Shown one piece after another: positions 28,040 through 37,388 of a DNA stretch of 64,000 nt. Under the pieces are notes generated by a model. It was not told where the DNA came from. It ran no database searches and saw nothing but the letters and a program-made list of their open reading frames with translations. Made by a program: the position numbers and the translations under genes. The DNA comes from Gammaproteobacteria bacterium (GTDB lineage Bacteria > Pseudomonadota > Gammaproteobacteria > Steroidobacterales > Steroidobacteraceae): positions 1-64,000 of the forward strand of contig JANYFY010000023.1 in NCBI GenBank assembly GCA_025359565.1, in the 5' to 3' direction. How positions within the stretch are numbered: the first letter of the stretch is position 1; the number at the start of each line of letters is the position of its first letter.

Positions 28040-28990
28040 TTAGTGCGGGATGTTTTGGTGCAGGGCGGCGCTCCAGGCGAGTAGTACTGATAGAGTTGCT
28101 AAAGCACCTGCGATGATTTGGGGCTTGCTACTGCGGGTGCGAGGTATAGCTAGCCGAGCATAAATCCATCCCAGCGCGATGCCGCTTGAAAATCCCAGCA
28201 AATGACCTACCACATCGACATGCTCTGTACTGGGGGCACGGTCTGTGCCTGCCCCTGCCCCGGTTCCTAGTAAGGCTAATAAGCTAATTCCTGCAAACAA
28301 GGGTGTCCATCGATACAGCCAACGCTCGCTTAGGGTTAACCGCTGGGCCCAGGCGAATCCCGATAACAGTCCCAGGCCTGCAAACACTGCAGTGGATGCA
28401 CCTACGCATCGATACCCCAGGGGTGCCACGAGCATTTCGACGCAATTTGCGAAGGTGGCTGCGGCTAGAATGCCGCCCCAGGCGATTCCGGGTCCAAAAA
28501 GGGAGCTGGCGAGTGATCCGGCTCCGATTCCGAAAGCGACATTGCTGAGTAGATGCGCTTGATCTAAGTGCAAGGTCAACGCCGTGATTGGCCTCCACCA
28601 TCCGTGCAAGTTACTCCGATAGTCGGTAAGTGCACCCACGGATAACCAATCGACTCCTAGTAAATTCGTGCCGACACAGTAGGCCGTGGTGAGCAAGACG
28701 ATAGTAAAGCCTATTGCGCCAATGGCGATACCGGAAAAAGGTGTAACGGCAGCGATTTTAGTGCGGTATTTCTTAGGTTCAGCGATATAGGAGGATAGTT
28801 CTTGGGTCGCGACCAGGGCGGTTTCAGGCGTTACGCTAATAACCCACGAGTCGCCGATTTCAGCTAGGTCGTGTGTTAGTCCCTTGGCGTCGAGCACAAG
28901 GGCGAGTTCAAAAGCGCGCATCCTCGATCCGTGGAATAGCCAAACGCTATCGTTGCGCGCGGGGTGTGCGAGTGGCGCCGAGTCGTTCAT
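28040..28990 (-). CDS. Rhomboid-family intramembrane serine protease
   Basis: A 316-residue protein with a soluble N-terminal part (about 80 residues) and six to seven membrane helices. The rhomboid catalytic features are present: HLDQAHLLSNVAFG (HxxxN, oxyanion support), CVGASTAVFAGLGLL (GxS with the nucleophilic Ser) and VDVVGHLLGFSSG (catalytic His). Rhomboids cleave single-span membrane proteins within or near the membrane. It lies 14 bases after the SUMF1-like gene and 25 bases before the radical SAM gene on the same strand, so an operon is likely. The substrate is not known. Confidence 0.85.
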   Translation of the reverse strand: MNDSAPLAHPARNDSVWLFHGSRMRAFELALVLDAKGLTHDLAEIGDSWVISVTPETALVATQELSSYIAEPKKYRTKIAAVTPFSGIAIGAIGFTIVLLTTAYCVGTNLLGVDWLSVGALTDYRSNLHGWWRPITALTLHLDQAHLLSNVAFGIGAGSLASSLFGPGIAWGGILAAATFANCVEMLVAPLGYRCVGASTAVFAGLGLLSGFAWAQRLTLSERWLYRWTPLFAGISLLALLGTGAGAGTDRAPSTEHVDVVGHLLGFSSGIALGWIYARLAIPRTRSSKPQIIAGALATLSVLLAWSAALHQNIPH

Positions 28991-29004
28991 GGTTTTACCG
29001 GGTA

Positions 29005-29832
29005 TTAATCGAGTGCCAGTCGAAAACCCATGCCGTTGTGTACTATCCCCTCATCTTCTCGACCGCGTGCGGTCACACGTAGCCAGGGGGAGTCGTTATC
29101 CCAGGATCCGCCGCGGTGTACATGTCCTTGAGCGCAATGCTCGGACCAGGCCGCACCATTCTTTGGCGCGCCGATATAATTGTCATGCCAGCAATCTTGC
29201 GTCCACTGCCAGACATTGCCGATCATGTCGTATAGACCCCAGGCATTGGGTGGGAATTTGCCGACGATGCTGGTCTCTTTAACATTTAATGCGCCGTTGC
29301 GCTGCCGCGGATCATCCGCGTTACCCCAGGGGTAATCAGTCCGGGTTCCTGCGCGAGCTGCATACTCCCATTCGGCTTCGGTGGGGAGTCGAAACCGTAG
29401 CTTCGTGGTTCGATTGAGCCATTCTATGAAATTTTGGGAGTCCGCCCAACTGACATAGATCGCCGGTTTTTGACCGCGACCCCAGCCTTCATCATCAATA
29501 AGTTTTCGCCCGGTCGCCTCAGTGAATGAATCGTACTGTGCAATGGTTACCAGATATTTCGACAGGCGGAATCTCTTCAGCGTGATTTTATGGGCGGGTT
29601 TTTCCCATTCTTGCGCCTGTTTTGCGTTATGGCCCATCAAAAACGATCCCGCTGGGATCGGCACCATGTCTGAAATCACATGGGCGAACGAATCTCCTAA
29701 GGGTGTAAGGTTATCGGGGTTCGTTTTGGCGAAAAGAGCGGTACTTATGCACAAAAACACTATCGCAATGGGTAGAGCGATACTCCGAAATTTTAGCCTC
29801 GAACGAACCCTAAGCTGATTTTCGTTGCTCAT
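29005..29832 (-). CDS. Exported SUMF1/FGE-fold protein
   Basis: The 275-residue product starts with a membrane signal (ALPIAIVFLCISTALFA) and then a complete SUMF1/formylglycine-generating-enzyme fold: VPIPAGSFLMG, LPTEAEWEYAARAG, DMIGNVWQWTQDCW, VHRGGSWDN and GMGFRLALD. True FGEs have a paired-cysteine copper site near the C-terminus; here the terminus is GFRLALD and no such pair is seen. It is therefore more likely a non-sulfatase-maturing relative, a family that also includes ergothioneine-pathway-like and lectin-like proteins. It heads the probable operon with the rhomboid gene. Confidence 0.78.
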   Translation of the reverse strand: MSNENQLRVRSRLKFRSIALPIAIVFLCISTALFAKTNPDNLTPLGDSFAHVISDMVPIPAGSFLMGHNAKQAQEWEKPAHKITLKRFRLSKYLVTIAQYDSFTEATGRKLIDDEGWGRGQKPAIYVSWADSQNFIEWLNRTTKLRFRLPTEAEWEYAARAGTRTDYPWGNADDPRQRNGALNVKETSIVGKFPPNAWGLYDMIGNVWQWTQDCWHDNYIGAPKNGAAWSEHCAQGHVHRGGSWDNDSPWLRVTARGREDEGIVHNGMGFRLALD

Positions 29833-29915
29833 GGGCCTCTTCCCTTTGTTGTAAGTACGTCGGATTAATCGTACCTGCTGGGACAGAATGGCGCTAGGGC
29901 CGCCGCGAAATGCCG

Positions 29916-30167
29916 CTAGGTTCGGGGACGCGCGTGATCCAATTGATGCGCTGCATCTCTAATCCCTAAAACATAGGAGATGCGTAAACCTGCAATAGCC
30001 ACCAGGCTGAGCAAAAGTACCCCGTGACCATTCACCAAAAAATCGCCTCTTGGCAAACCTTCCGGCAAAGCGCCGGCGGCAATCACTAAGGAAATCGGCG
30101 TGATCGTAGCGATGGTTCCGAATAGCCAGAAAAAGAAATCGGGATGATTAATTTTAGCAATGCTCAT
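29916..30167 (-). CDS. Small two-helix membrane protein, unrecognised
   Basis: From the ATG near 30167 the product is 83 residues, starting MSIAKINHPDFFFWLFG, with two hydrophobic segments (FWLFGTIATITPISLVIAAG and GVLLLSLVAIAGLRISYVLG) and a short charged tail. A longer reading from 30269 has no sensible N-terminus and is rejected. I do not recognise a family. It lies about 80 bases upstream of the SUMF1-like gene on the same strand and divergent from the glycine riboswitch unit. Confidence 0.5.
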   Translation of the reverse strand: MSIAKINHPDFFFWLFGTIATITPISLVIAAGALPEGLPRGDFLVNGHGVLLLSLVAIAGLRISYVLGIRDAAHQLDHARPRT

Positions 30168-30366
30168 GTTTGTCCCCTTAAACCCAATAAAAATTAGTGC
30201 TGGTTGCGACTGAAACAAGGATTTTTGATGTGACCATGGTACGGTCGGGGGCCGATTTTGACAATACATAGAATTCCTACCGCGGGTGGAGAAAAATTAG
30301 TATGCAAGCGATTGCTATGAACAAGTCGAGGACTTGATGGTGTATGCTCTGGACATCACGATAAGA

Positions 30367-30552
30367 GCTGTGTGGAGAGAGTCCATAATATTAGGACCGC
30401 CGAAGGCGCAACTGCCCGGAAACGCTCAGGCACATGAACAGCAGTCTCTGGTGATCTCTGGAGAGCGATCGCGCCCTATTTTGCGTTGATCCACCGAAGG
30501 GGCGCCGCGTTTTCTTAGCGCGCGATCTCTCAGGTCGTAAGGACAGAGGGGC
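30367..30552 (+). promoter_or_regulatory. Tandem glycine riboswitch upstream of gcvT
   Basis: Two glycine aptamers lie head to tail. Aptamer 1 spans about 30367-30442; its P1 arms are GCTGT (30367) and ACAGC (30438), and it contains GGAGAGAG, CCGCCGAAGGCGCAA and GCTCAGGCAC. Aptamer 2 spans about 30456-30548; its P1 arms are CTCTG and CAGAG, with CTCTGGAGAGCG, CACCGAAGGGGC, ATCTCTCAGGTC and GGACAGAGGGG. These are the conserved blocks of the gcvT riboswitch class. The position, directly before gcvT, is the classic one, and glycine would be expected to switch the cleavage operon on. Confidence 0.93.
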
Positions 30553-30590
30553 AACTGGCAACAATGCTAGTTGTGTCCCTTATTTCTTTC
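30541..30590 (+). terminator. Possible expression platform of the glycine riboswitch
   Basis: GGACA (30541-30545) can pair with TGTCC (30574-30578), and CAACT (30552-30556) with AGTTG (30569-30573). This forms a hairpin followed by a pyrimidine tract CTTATTTCTTTC. The 5' arm overlaps the aptamer-2 closing arm CAGAG by two bases, so the hairpin and ligand-bound P1 compete. That fits a glycine-ON switch acting by termination. The T-run is interrupted, so termination strength is uncertain. Confidence 0.45.
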
Positions 30591-30604
30591 GCCGTGAGGT
30601 TGCG

Positions 30605-31705
30605 ATGGGCCTTAAGACTCCGTTATACGTTACTCATTTAAAAAGCGGCGCTAAAATCATTGATTTTGGAGGCTGGGACATGCCGCTGCATTACGGTTCC
30701 CAAGTCAATGAACACCATTCGGTACGCCGCGATGCTGGCGTCTTCGACGTGTCGCACATGGCTATCATCGATTTAAAAGGCGCGCGCGTGTTAGACATGT
30801 TGCGATACCTTTTGGCAAATGACGTAGACCGGCTTAAATCACCCGGCAAAGCGTTATACAGTTGCATGTTGTCGGCTGATGGCGGCGTGATCGATGATTT
30901 GATAGTGTTCTATTTAGGCCCCACATGGTTCCGTCTGGTAGTTAACGCCGGCACCCGAGATAAGGATTTGGCGTGGATCGGCAGTTACGCCTCTCGGTTC
31001 GCGGTGCAGGTGATTGAGAGAATCGATTTGGCTATGCTAGCGGTGCAGGGCCCCAATGCAATCGCTAAGACCCTTCCGTTGTTGACTCCTGAATCGCGCC
31101 AGATTGCGCTGCAATTGGCACCTTTCATGGGCTGCTTCGTGGGGTCTTGGTTCATTGCCCGTACTGGATATACCGGCGAAGACGGTTTCGAAATCATGGT
31201 CCCGGCTGAAGAGGCTGCCGCGCTTTGGGCGAGCTTACGCGCGCAAGACATCGCGCCGATAGGCTTGGGTGCCCGCGATACATTGCGCTTGGAAGCGGGC
31301 ATGAATTTATACGGCCAGGACATGGATGAGTCGTATCATCCGTTAGAGTCCGGCTTAGCCTGGACGGTGGCCTTCGATCCGCCGGAGCGCGATTTCTCGG
31401 GTCGAGTGGCGTTGCAAACATTACGTACCTCTTACACTCGAGAAATGGTGGGTTTAGTACTTAATGAGCGCGGTGTCCTGCGTCGCGATCAACGAGTAAT
31501 GAGTTCTTTGGGCGAAGGCTTGGTAACTAGCGGCACTTACTCACCGACGCTCAATGCATCCATTGGTCTGGCACGGGTGCCGCGCGGGTTCGGACCCAAT
31601 GCGCAAGTGGAAATTCGAGGCAAGCTGCATGCTGCACGCGTAATCAAACCCCCGTTTGCAAGATACGGAAAATCATCTATACACAATAGTGGGAGTACAC
31701 CGTGA
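30605..31705 (+). CDS. gcvT: Glycine cleavage system T protein (aminomethyltransferase)
   Basis: GcvT takes the aminomethyl group from lipoyl-GcvH, releases ammonia and gives methylene-tetrahydrofolate. The 366-residue product opens LKTPLYVTHLKSGAKIIDFGGWDMPLHYG and shows VSHMAIIDLKG, VQGPNAIAK, ARTGYTGEDGFEIMVP and LGARDTLRLEAGM, all hallmarks of the family. GTGAGGT lies just before the ATG and the riboswitch is directly upstream. Its stop overlaps the gcvH GTG by four bases. Confidence 0.97.
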   Translation: MGLKTPLYVTHLKSGAKIIDFGGWDMPLHYGSQVNEHHSVRRDAGVFDVSHMAIIDLKGARVLDMLRYLLANDVDRLKSPGKALYSCMLSADGGVIDDLIVFYLGPTWFRLVVNAGTRDKDLAWIGSYASRFAVQVIERIDLAMLAVQGPNAIAKTLPLLTPESRQIALQLAPFMGCFVGSWFIARTGYTGEDGFEIMVPAEEAAALWASLRAQDIAPIGLGARDTLRLEAGMNLYGQDMDESYHPLESGLAWTVAFDPPERDFSGRVALQTLRTSYTREMVGLVLNERGVLRRDQRVMSSLGEGLVTSGTYSPTLNASIGLARVPRGFGPNAQVEIRGKLHAARVIKPPFARYGKSSIHNSGSTP

Positions 31706-32091
31706 ACGATATTCCAGCCGATCTGCACTACACGACGAAGCATGAGTGGTTACGTCGTCTGCCTAATGGTCAAGTCGAAATCGGCATTTCCGATTACGCG
31801 CAGAATGCCTTGGGTGATCTAGTGTTTGTAGAAGTGCCGGAGATTGGCCGGCGATTGCGAGCAGGCGAGGCCTGTGCGGTGGTCGAATCGGTGAAGGCTG
31901 CATCAGATGTGTACAGTCCGATCAGCGGGACGGTTGTGGCCGGCAACGCTGAGCTCGCTAGCCACCCTGAACTCGTAAATCTTGAACCTTATACCGCCGG
32001 CTGGTTGATGCGGATGGAAATTGACGCGCCCGAGCCGACACTGCTTGATGCAGATGCCTACGCCAAGCATTTGGCAATACAGGTGCGTTAG
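31702..32091 (+). CDS. gcvH: Glycine cleavage system H protein
   Basis: GcvH is the lipoyl carrier that shuttles the aminomethyl group between GcvP, GcvT and the L protein. The 129-residue product has the usual layout: [37 protein letters not shown] and the lipoyl-lysine loop [14 protein letters not shown], where K is the attachment site. It starts at a GTG overlapping the gcvT stop (GTGA) and is followed 8 bases later by gcvPA. Confidence 0.97.
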   Translation: MNDIPADLHYTTKHEWLRRLPNGQVEIGISDYAQNALGDLVFVEVPEIGRRLRAGEACAVVESVKAASDVYSPISGTVVAGNAELASHPELVNLEPYTAGWLMRMEIDAPEPTLLDADAYAKHLAIQVR

Positions 32092-32099
32092 TAAACATT

Positions 32100-33479
32100 A
32101 TGGCTTTTATCCCGCACACGTCAGACGACATTACTGCAATGCTGCAAGTCATCGGCGTGCAGTCGATTGCAAACTTGTTTGATGAGATTCCGTCGGAGCT
32201 TTTGGTAGGGCCTTTGGCACTGCCAGCAGCATTGTCGGAAATGGAAGTAGGTCGTTTAATGGCCGATCGAGCCGCCTGCGACGGACGGTATTTAAATTTT
32301 ATAGGAGCCGGTGCTTACGAGCACTACATTCCTGCAGCGGTTTGGGCAATTGCCACGCGCGGCGAGTTTTACTCGGCCTACACACCGTATCAAGCGGAGG
32401 CGAGTCAGGGAACTTTGCAGGTAATATACGAATATCAGTCGATGCTTTGCGCGTTAACCGGAATGGAAGTCTCGAATGCCTCGCTGTACGACGGGGCATC
32501 CGCACTTGCCGAAGCGTGTCTAATGGCGGTACGCGCTAATCGCGCCTCTGAATCGCGGCGAGTGTTAATGCCGCGGACAGTTAATCCCACATACATAAAA
32601 GTGTCGCATGCGATTGCCGGCAATCAAGGTATTACGTTTGAATCGGTCGATTTCGATCGCACTGAAGGGCGTACTTTGTTGCAATCGCTACATCGTTATC
32701 AGGGCGAGGATTTTACCGCCATAGTGCTGCAACAGCCGAATTTTTTCGGCAATCTCGAAGAAGTTGATGAGTTAACCGATTGGGCTCATCAAAATAATAT
32801 ATTAGTTATTGCGGTGGTCAATCCGATTTCACTCGCATTGTTATCGGCACCCAATCTATGGGGCCTTAGCGGCGTCGCCAAACGCGGCGCCGACATTGTT
32901 TGCGGCGAAGGTCAGCCGTTAGGCGTGCCGCTCGCATCCGGTGGACCGTATTTTGGATTTATGGCGACCCGCATGCAGTACGTGCGTCAAATGCCGGGTA
33001 GAGTGGTTGGGCGTACGGTTGATACCGACGGCAGAGCTGGATTCAGTTTGACGTTGCAGGCGCGCGAGCAACATATTCGCCGCAGTAAAGCGACTTCCAA
33101 TATTTGTACCAATCAGGGACTTAATGTGACCGCTGCCACCATTTATATGAGTTTGATGGGCGCGCAAGGTATTGAGCGCGTAGCGGTCGCTAGCATGCGA
33201 AATACGGATAATTTGGTGGCGGCGTTAACGAGTATCAAAGGCGTGCGCCCGGCGTTCGCAGGTCATAAGTTTCATGAGGCGGTGCTGCTGCTTGATCGTC
33301 CCGTGGCACCGGTACTCGCGAAACTGGCAGGCCGCGGAATATTGGGTGGTCTTGATTTGGCGGAGCACTATCCTGAATTGGGTAACGCGTTACTCGCGTG
33401 CGCTACTGAAGTCAAAACAAACAATGATATTGAAACCTATGCGAACGCTCTAGCCGACGTGCTGAGTCAGCGATCATGA
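32100..33479 (+). CDS. gcvPA: Glycine dehydrogenase (decarboxylating) subunit 1
   Basis: This is the N-terminal half of the split P protein; it pairs with GcvPB to decarboxylate glycine and load the methylamine on GcvH. The 459-residue product has [65 protein letters not shown] and [17 protein letters not shown], all typical of subunit 1. It overlaps gcvPB by four bases (ATGA), as expected for a stoichiometric pair. Many gammaproteobacteria, including E. coli, have one fused GcvP, so the split form is a useful lineage marker. Confidence 0.96.
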   Translation: MAFIPHTSDDITAMLQVIGVQSIANLFDEIPSELLVGPLALPAALSEMEVGRLMADRAACDGRYLNFIGAGAYEHYIPAAVWAIATRGEFYSAYTPYQAEASQGTLQVIYEYQSMLCALTGMEVSNASLYDGASALAEACLMAVRANRASESRRVLMPRTVNPTYIKVSHAIAGNQGITFESVDFDRTEGRTLLQSLHRYQGEDFTAIVLQQPNFFGNLEEVDELTDWAHQNNILVIAVVNPISLALLSAPNLWGLSGVAKRGADIVCGEGQPLGVPLASGGPYFGFMATRMQYVRQMPGRVVGRTVDTDGRAGFSLTLQAREQHIRRSKATSNICTNQGLNVTAATIYMSLMGAQGIERVAVASMRNTDNLVAALTSIKGVRPAFAGHKFHEAVLLLDRPVAPVLAKLAGRGILGGLDLAEHYPELGNALLACATEVKTNNDIETYANALADVLSQRS

Positions 33480-34984
33480 GCGAGTTACCGGTGCACCCGG
33501 GATTAGAACTACGCGAGGCCCTTATTTTTTCATTGAGCCGACCCGGTCGGGCCGCCTCTACTCTCTTTCCGCTGCACGCTGATGCAGTGCAAATAACGGA
33601 GCAAGTATTAGCGCAAATCCCTATGCATCTGCGGCGACGGATAGCGCCTGTGCTGCCTGAGGTTTCGGAATTGCAGACCGTGCGTCATTTTACAAGACTA
33701 TCGCAGATGAATTTCTCCATTGATACGCAGGTTTATCCACTCGGTTCCTGCACTATGAAATACAACCCTAAGGCCTGTAACACGTACGCAATGCTGCCTG
33801 AATTCATGGCGAGACATCCGCTTGGTCCTGAAACGCAGGGTTTTATGTCATGCATGTTCGAACTGCAAGAGATGCTCAAAGAGATTACCGGTATGCGCGG
33901 GGTTAGTTTGACGCCAATGGCGGGAGCGCAGGGTGAATTCGCCGGGGTAGCCATGATTCGCGCCTATCACCGCTCGCGTGGCGATTTGAGTCGTATTGAA
34001 ATCTTGGTGCCGCAGGCTGCGCATGGAACTAATCCTGCTACTGCCAGTATGTGCGGTTGTAGCGTCAAGGAGATTGAGTGTGATGCGAACGGTGATGTGG
34101 ACTTAGGCGCGTTACAGGCCGCAGTGGGTCCGAACACGGCAGGTATTATGCTCACCAATCCTTCGACCCTCGGCGTGTTTGAACGCAAGATAGTTCAAGT
34201 GGCCCGCATCGTCCATGAGGCCGGTGGCCTGCTTTATTACGATGGAGCGAATCTTAATGCCATCCTCGGCAAGGTTCGACCTGGAGATATGGGATTTGAT
34301 GTTGTGCATATGAATTTGCATAAGACATTCGCCACTCCGCATGGCGGCGGCGGGCCGGGTTCGGGTGCCGTGGGGGTTGGGGCGCGGCTACTGCCATTTT
34401 TGCCAATTCCGCTGGTGGGCTGTGAGGGGTCCCGATATCGATGGATGAGCGAGCGCGATTTACCGCACAGCATCGGCCGACTATCGGGATTTATGGGTAA
34501 CGCGGGTGTCAATCTGCGCGCCTATATTTATATGCGGATGTTGGGCCGAGACGGAATGGTTCGTGTGGCCGAATTTGCCACTCTTAATGCCAACTATATG
34601 ATGAAACGCTTAACGGCGGCGGGCTTTGAAGCGGCCTATCCTAACCGTCGAGCGAGTCATGAGTTCATCATCAGCTTGCGACGTGAAAATAGCCTGTTTC
34701 AAATTACGGCCATGGACGTGGCGAAACGTCTGCTCGACTATGGATTTCATGCGCCTACCACTTATTTTCCGCTCTTAGTGCCCGAATGCTTATTGATCGA
34801 GCCGACCGAAACCGAAACCAAACAAGATTTGGATCGGTTTTGTGACGCTATGATTGCAATACGCGAGGAAATGCAACAAGCGCCTGAAAAATTATTGACC
34901 GCTCCGCACACCATGCCGGTCCGACGGCTGGATGATGTCAGGGCTGCTCGCGAGCTTGATTTGGCTTGGAAGCCTGTCGGCTAG
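33476..34984 (+). CDS. gcvPB: Glycine dehydrogenase (decarboxylating) subunit 2
   Basis: The C-terminal half of the split P protein carries pyridoxal phosphate. The 502-residue product shows [54 protein letters not shown] and the cofactor-lysine region [20 protein letters not shown]. It ends the gcvTHPAPB operon. The following 180 bases hold a weak 7-bp inverted repeat (GTCGGCG/CGCCGAC) without a T-run, so no confident terminator is called. Confidence 0.96.
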   Translation: MSELPVHPGLELREALIFSLSRPGRAASTLFPLHADAVQITEQVLAQIPMHLRRRIAPVLPEVSELQTVRHFTRLSQMNFSIDTQVYPLGSCTMKYNPKACNTYAMLPEFMARHPLGPETQGFMSCMFELQEMLKEITGMRGVSLTPMAGAQGEFAGVAMIRAYHRSRGDLSRIEILVPQAAHGTNPATASMCGCSVKEIECDANGDVDLGALQAAVGPNTAGIMLTNPSTLGVFERKIVQVARIVHEAGGLLYYDGANLNAILGKVRPGDMGFDVVHMNLHKTFATPHGGGGPGSGAVGVGARLLPFLPIPLVGCEGSRYRWMSERDLPHSIGRLSGFMGNAGVNLRAYIYMRMLGRDGMVRVAEFATLNANYMMKRLTAAGFEAAYPNRRASHEFIISLRRENSLFQITAMDVAKRLLDYGFHAPTTYFPLLVPECLLIEPTETETKQDLDRFCDAMIAIREEMQQAPEKLLTAPHTMPVRRLDDVRAARELDLAWKPVG

Positions 34985-35206
34985 CTGTTCATTGAGGTAG
35001 TCGGCGCCTCTTTGGAAATAGTTGAATCGCCGACGCTCATCTGTCGGTAATTTCCTGTCGCGATATGCAGACGGAAAAATCTAATTTGATTGGAAGTTCG
35101 GCTCATATTACCGTGATCGTCCACTTCAAGAGCAAAGCCGTGATCGTCAAGTTAACATCGCGACAAAATGGCTATGCGATCTTATTTTTTTTATTTAGGT
35201 GAACGA
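34985..35206. other. Intergenic stretch with a short direct repeat, no gene seen
   Basis: No coding frame or RNA gene is evident. CCGTGATCGTC occurs twice about 29 bases apart (near 35111 and 35140), followed by CACTTCAAG in one and AAGTTAAC in the other. This may be a regulator-binding pair before the TIG gene, but could be chance. A T-rich tract and AGGTGA lie just before the TIG gene's ATG. Confidence 0.3.
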
Positions 35207-36547
35207 ATGAACGGTATTCAAGTCATGACCAGTCGCATTAGCGCTCGTCGCGTGGTCAGTAGTTTCGCGTTGGTGTTAGCGTTAGGATGCTCGAATGTTC
35301 TGCTAGCCCAAACCGCACCCCAGTATATTTCTTTTTCACCGACAGCGGGTCCAGTGGGTACCGTAATTACTGTTTCGGGAACGGGGCTTGGCTCGGTAAA
35401 AGCCGCCTGGATGGGTGCCGCTCATGATGTGGGAATTGCCAACGTTAGCGCAACCCAGGTCAGACTTACGGTACCGCGTGACGCCGGCGTTGGTCTTGCA
35501 CAGCTTAAAATTAATACCGCTGCCGGCTGGGGTTACTCAAGTACTTATTTTAAGGTTACTGCCACGAATTCCAATACTCCCAAACCCACCATTGCCGGGC
35601 TTACTCCGGCCAGTATTACAGCGGGTGCCGCGGCGTTCACACTCGTGGTTCACGGCGGTAATTTTGTGCCCTCGTCTGCAGTACACTGGGGCAGCGGCTC
35701 ACTCGTAACGACCTATATCAGCAAGAGTCAAATCCGCGCGGTTGTCCCCGCCACGAATATCGCTAGACCTACTCGCGCGCTGGTCAACGTGATCAATTCG
35801 GCTACTGGAGCGGGTAGCGAAAAAAGCGCTAGCTTTACTATTAACCCAGCAGCGAACTCCGGGCCGCAATTAGCGCAATATAATACTTATCAGACACTTA
35901 ATACCAACGGTGAAAACTTCTCTACCGTGCAATTCAAATCTCCAACCAAGGCCGGCGCGACCATTTGGGTGGCGGTGACGGTTAGCGACTATGCAGACGC
36001 TCACAGTATTTCGGTGACTGACTCGCAAGGCAATCTCTATAAGAAACTCAATCAGGAAAATGATGGTGCCCCGGGAAGTCAATCCATTGCGCATTTTTAC
36101 GCGGCAAATATTCCGGGAGACTCATCTACACCCGACACCGTGACAGTAGTTTGGGGTTGGGATGATTACAAAGGAATTTTGATTACCGAGATTGTAGGTG
36201 CCAGCAGCGCACCGTTGGTGGGATTCAGCGGAAACATTCAGGATGGCCTCGATGCAGGTTCTAACAATGTCACGTCGGCTGGAATCGCGGTGAGCGCAGC
36301 TCAGACTCCAGCCTTGATGCTCGCGCTATCAATGAATACCTTTGGTGGCCTTAGTAACACGGGTGGCAGTGGATTTCCCGGACCGACCGCGGGCACGGGA
36401 TTTGCTCAGCAGGCCTTATTCTGGAACTGGGGTTTGCCCCTTGCCACCTTTGAAACGATGAATATTTCCACTGCTGGAATCGTGGCGCCTCACTTTAACT
36501 CGCTGCATAAAGACTATTACGTTACCGAAGTGGCGGTCTTCCACTAG
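35207..36547 (+). CDS. Exported protein with two IPT/TIG domains and the shared C-terminal module
   Basis: The ATG at 35207 has AGGTGA 5 bases upstream and gives a 446-residue product. A hydrophobic signal follows (VVSSFALVLALGCSNVLLAQ); the Cys there could be a lipidation site, but cleavage after LLAQ is also plausible. Two TIG repeats come next (YISFSPTAGPVGTVITVSG and PTIAGLTPASITAGAAAFTL). The last 230 residues match the C-terminal module of the lipoprotein at 2084-3820: TIWVAVTVSDYAD, VTDSQGNLYKKLNQ, IAHFYAANIPGDSSTPDTV, DDYKGILITEI, PLVGFSGNIQD and the ending YYVTEVAVFH. The function is unknown; a surface-binding role is a guess. Confidence 0.7.
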   Translation: MNGIQVMTSRISARRVVSSFALVLALGCSNVLLAQTAPQYISFSPTAGPVGTVITVSGTGLGSVKAAWMGAAHDVGIANVSATQVRLTVPRDAGVGLAQLKINTAAGWGYSSTYFKVTATNSNTPKPTIAGLTPASITAGAAAFTLVVHGGNFVPSSAVHWGSGSLVTTYISKSQIRAVVPATNIARPTRALVNVINSATGAGSEKSASFTINPAANSGPQLAQYNTYQTLNTNGENFSTVQFKSPTKAGATIWVAVTVSDYADAHSISVTDSQGNLYKKLNQENDGAPGSQSIAHFYAANIPGDSSTPDTVTVVWGWDDYKGILITEIVGASSAPLVGFSGNIQDGLDAGSNNVTSAGIAVSAAQTPALMLALSMNTFGGLSNTGGSGFPGPTAGTGFAQQALFWNWGLPLATFETMNISTAGIVAPHFNSLHKDYYVTEVAVFH

Positions 36548-37005
36548 CAGCTAAGTGACTTCCATCGTAGCGGGTCATTCCCAACAAAAAAATTGACGAG
36601 TCGACCGTGCATCCCGCTTGAAACTCATTAGCTTCCTGCGACTTCCGATTGACGTTAGTGAAACGCCGGTGCGGGAAGCCTTGCGTACCGTTAGCGAAAA
36701 TTTACTCGCTACTTATCTCAAGCGGGTGAAGCGGATACAGCAGCCCGGACGTATAAAGGATACCGAGGTCGTTGAGATGGATTAGCGTGTGTTGACGCGG
36801 GTGTGGCTCAGAAACGTATCGACAGTAAAGACTTCGCTCATGGCATTCACGCGACTAGTTGGCTACTAATTTATTGCACAGTATTAAAATATTGTGTGGT
36901 ATTTAAATAGGTTATAACCTACGCTAGTGCGTTCGCACATTCGTTGTAATTAAGCGCCTAAATAGCAAATAGTCTTTGGGCTTGTAATCTTGTGAGGTAG
37001 GGGAG
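36548..37005. other. Non-coding stretch holding gene debris
   Basis: 458 bases without an intact gene. Bases 36597-36785 stay open in one frame and read like the C-terminal end of a lost gene. After it the sequence becomes AT-rich (36870-36970, with ATTAAAATATT and TTATAACC) and probably holds the promoter of the remnant TonB-receptor gene at 37006. No RNA gene or terminator is recognised. Confidence 0.5.
36597..36785 (+). pseudogene. Probable C-terminal fragment of a lost gene
   Basis: A 62-codon open stretch without a start codon that suits it. It reads LKLISFLRLPIDVSETPVRE, then ALRTVSENLLATYLKRVKR and IQQPGRIKDTEVVEMD before a TAG. The composition (amphipathic helices, charged tail) looks protein-like. 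It sits beside another clear gene remnant, so it is probably debris. The parent family is not recognised, and chance openness over 189 bases cannot be excluded. Confidence 0.3.
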
Positions 37006-37374
37006 ATGGGGTATCGAGTTCGCTGTCGTTTATGGGTCGTGATTAGTGCGATGGCAGTCGCCGGGGCAATGACCGGAGCAGTTGCTCAAACAGGGGATAC
37101 GAAGGGTGTCGCTGCGGGTGGGCTTGAGGAAATCATCGTGACGTCGACGCGGCGTGAGGAGCGACTTCAAGATGTGCCGATCAGCAATAACTTAAGCTTG
37201 CGAGCAGGAGTGCGGTTCAACGGGTTCGATGTGTCAATATACGGCAATAATTTAACAAATTCGCATCCCTTGATGTTCGAATCCCGTGACGTCCCAGCAT
37301 CGAGCGATCCCTTGTATTTTGGCCGAGGCGTGCGACCGCTGACTATTGGGGTGACGGGAACCTACCGGTATTAG
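37006..37374 (+). pseudogene. TonB-dependent receptor with its middle deleted (both ends joined in frame)
   Basis: The 122-residue reading begins with a signal peptide (VVISAMAVAGAMTGAVAQ) and a TonB-box segment typical of large receptors (GLEEIIVTSTRREERLQDVP). It then passes directly, at about residue 55, into a barrel end (NLSLRAGVRFNGFDVSIYGN, NLTNSHPLMFESRDVP, YFGRGVRPLTIGVTGTYRY). The N-terminus belongs at positions 1-60 and the C-terminus at the last 65 positions of an approximately 800-residue receptor, so about 85% is missing with the frame kept. It cannot form a channel. A GTAGGGGAG sequence precedes the ATG. It is listed as a pseudogene, though it may still be expressed. Confidence 0.75.
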
Positions 37375-37388
37375 CCGAGTAATTTACC

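Noticed and set aside
34999-35034. Inverted repeat after gcvPB as a terminator
   Set aside because: The 7-bp arms are separated by 20 bases and no T-run follows, so it does not meet an intrinsic terminator.
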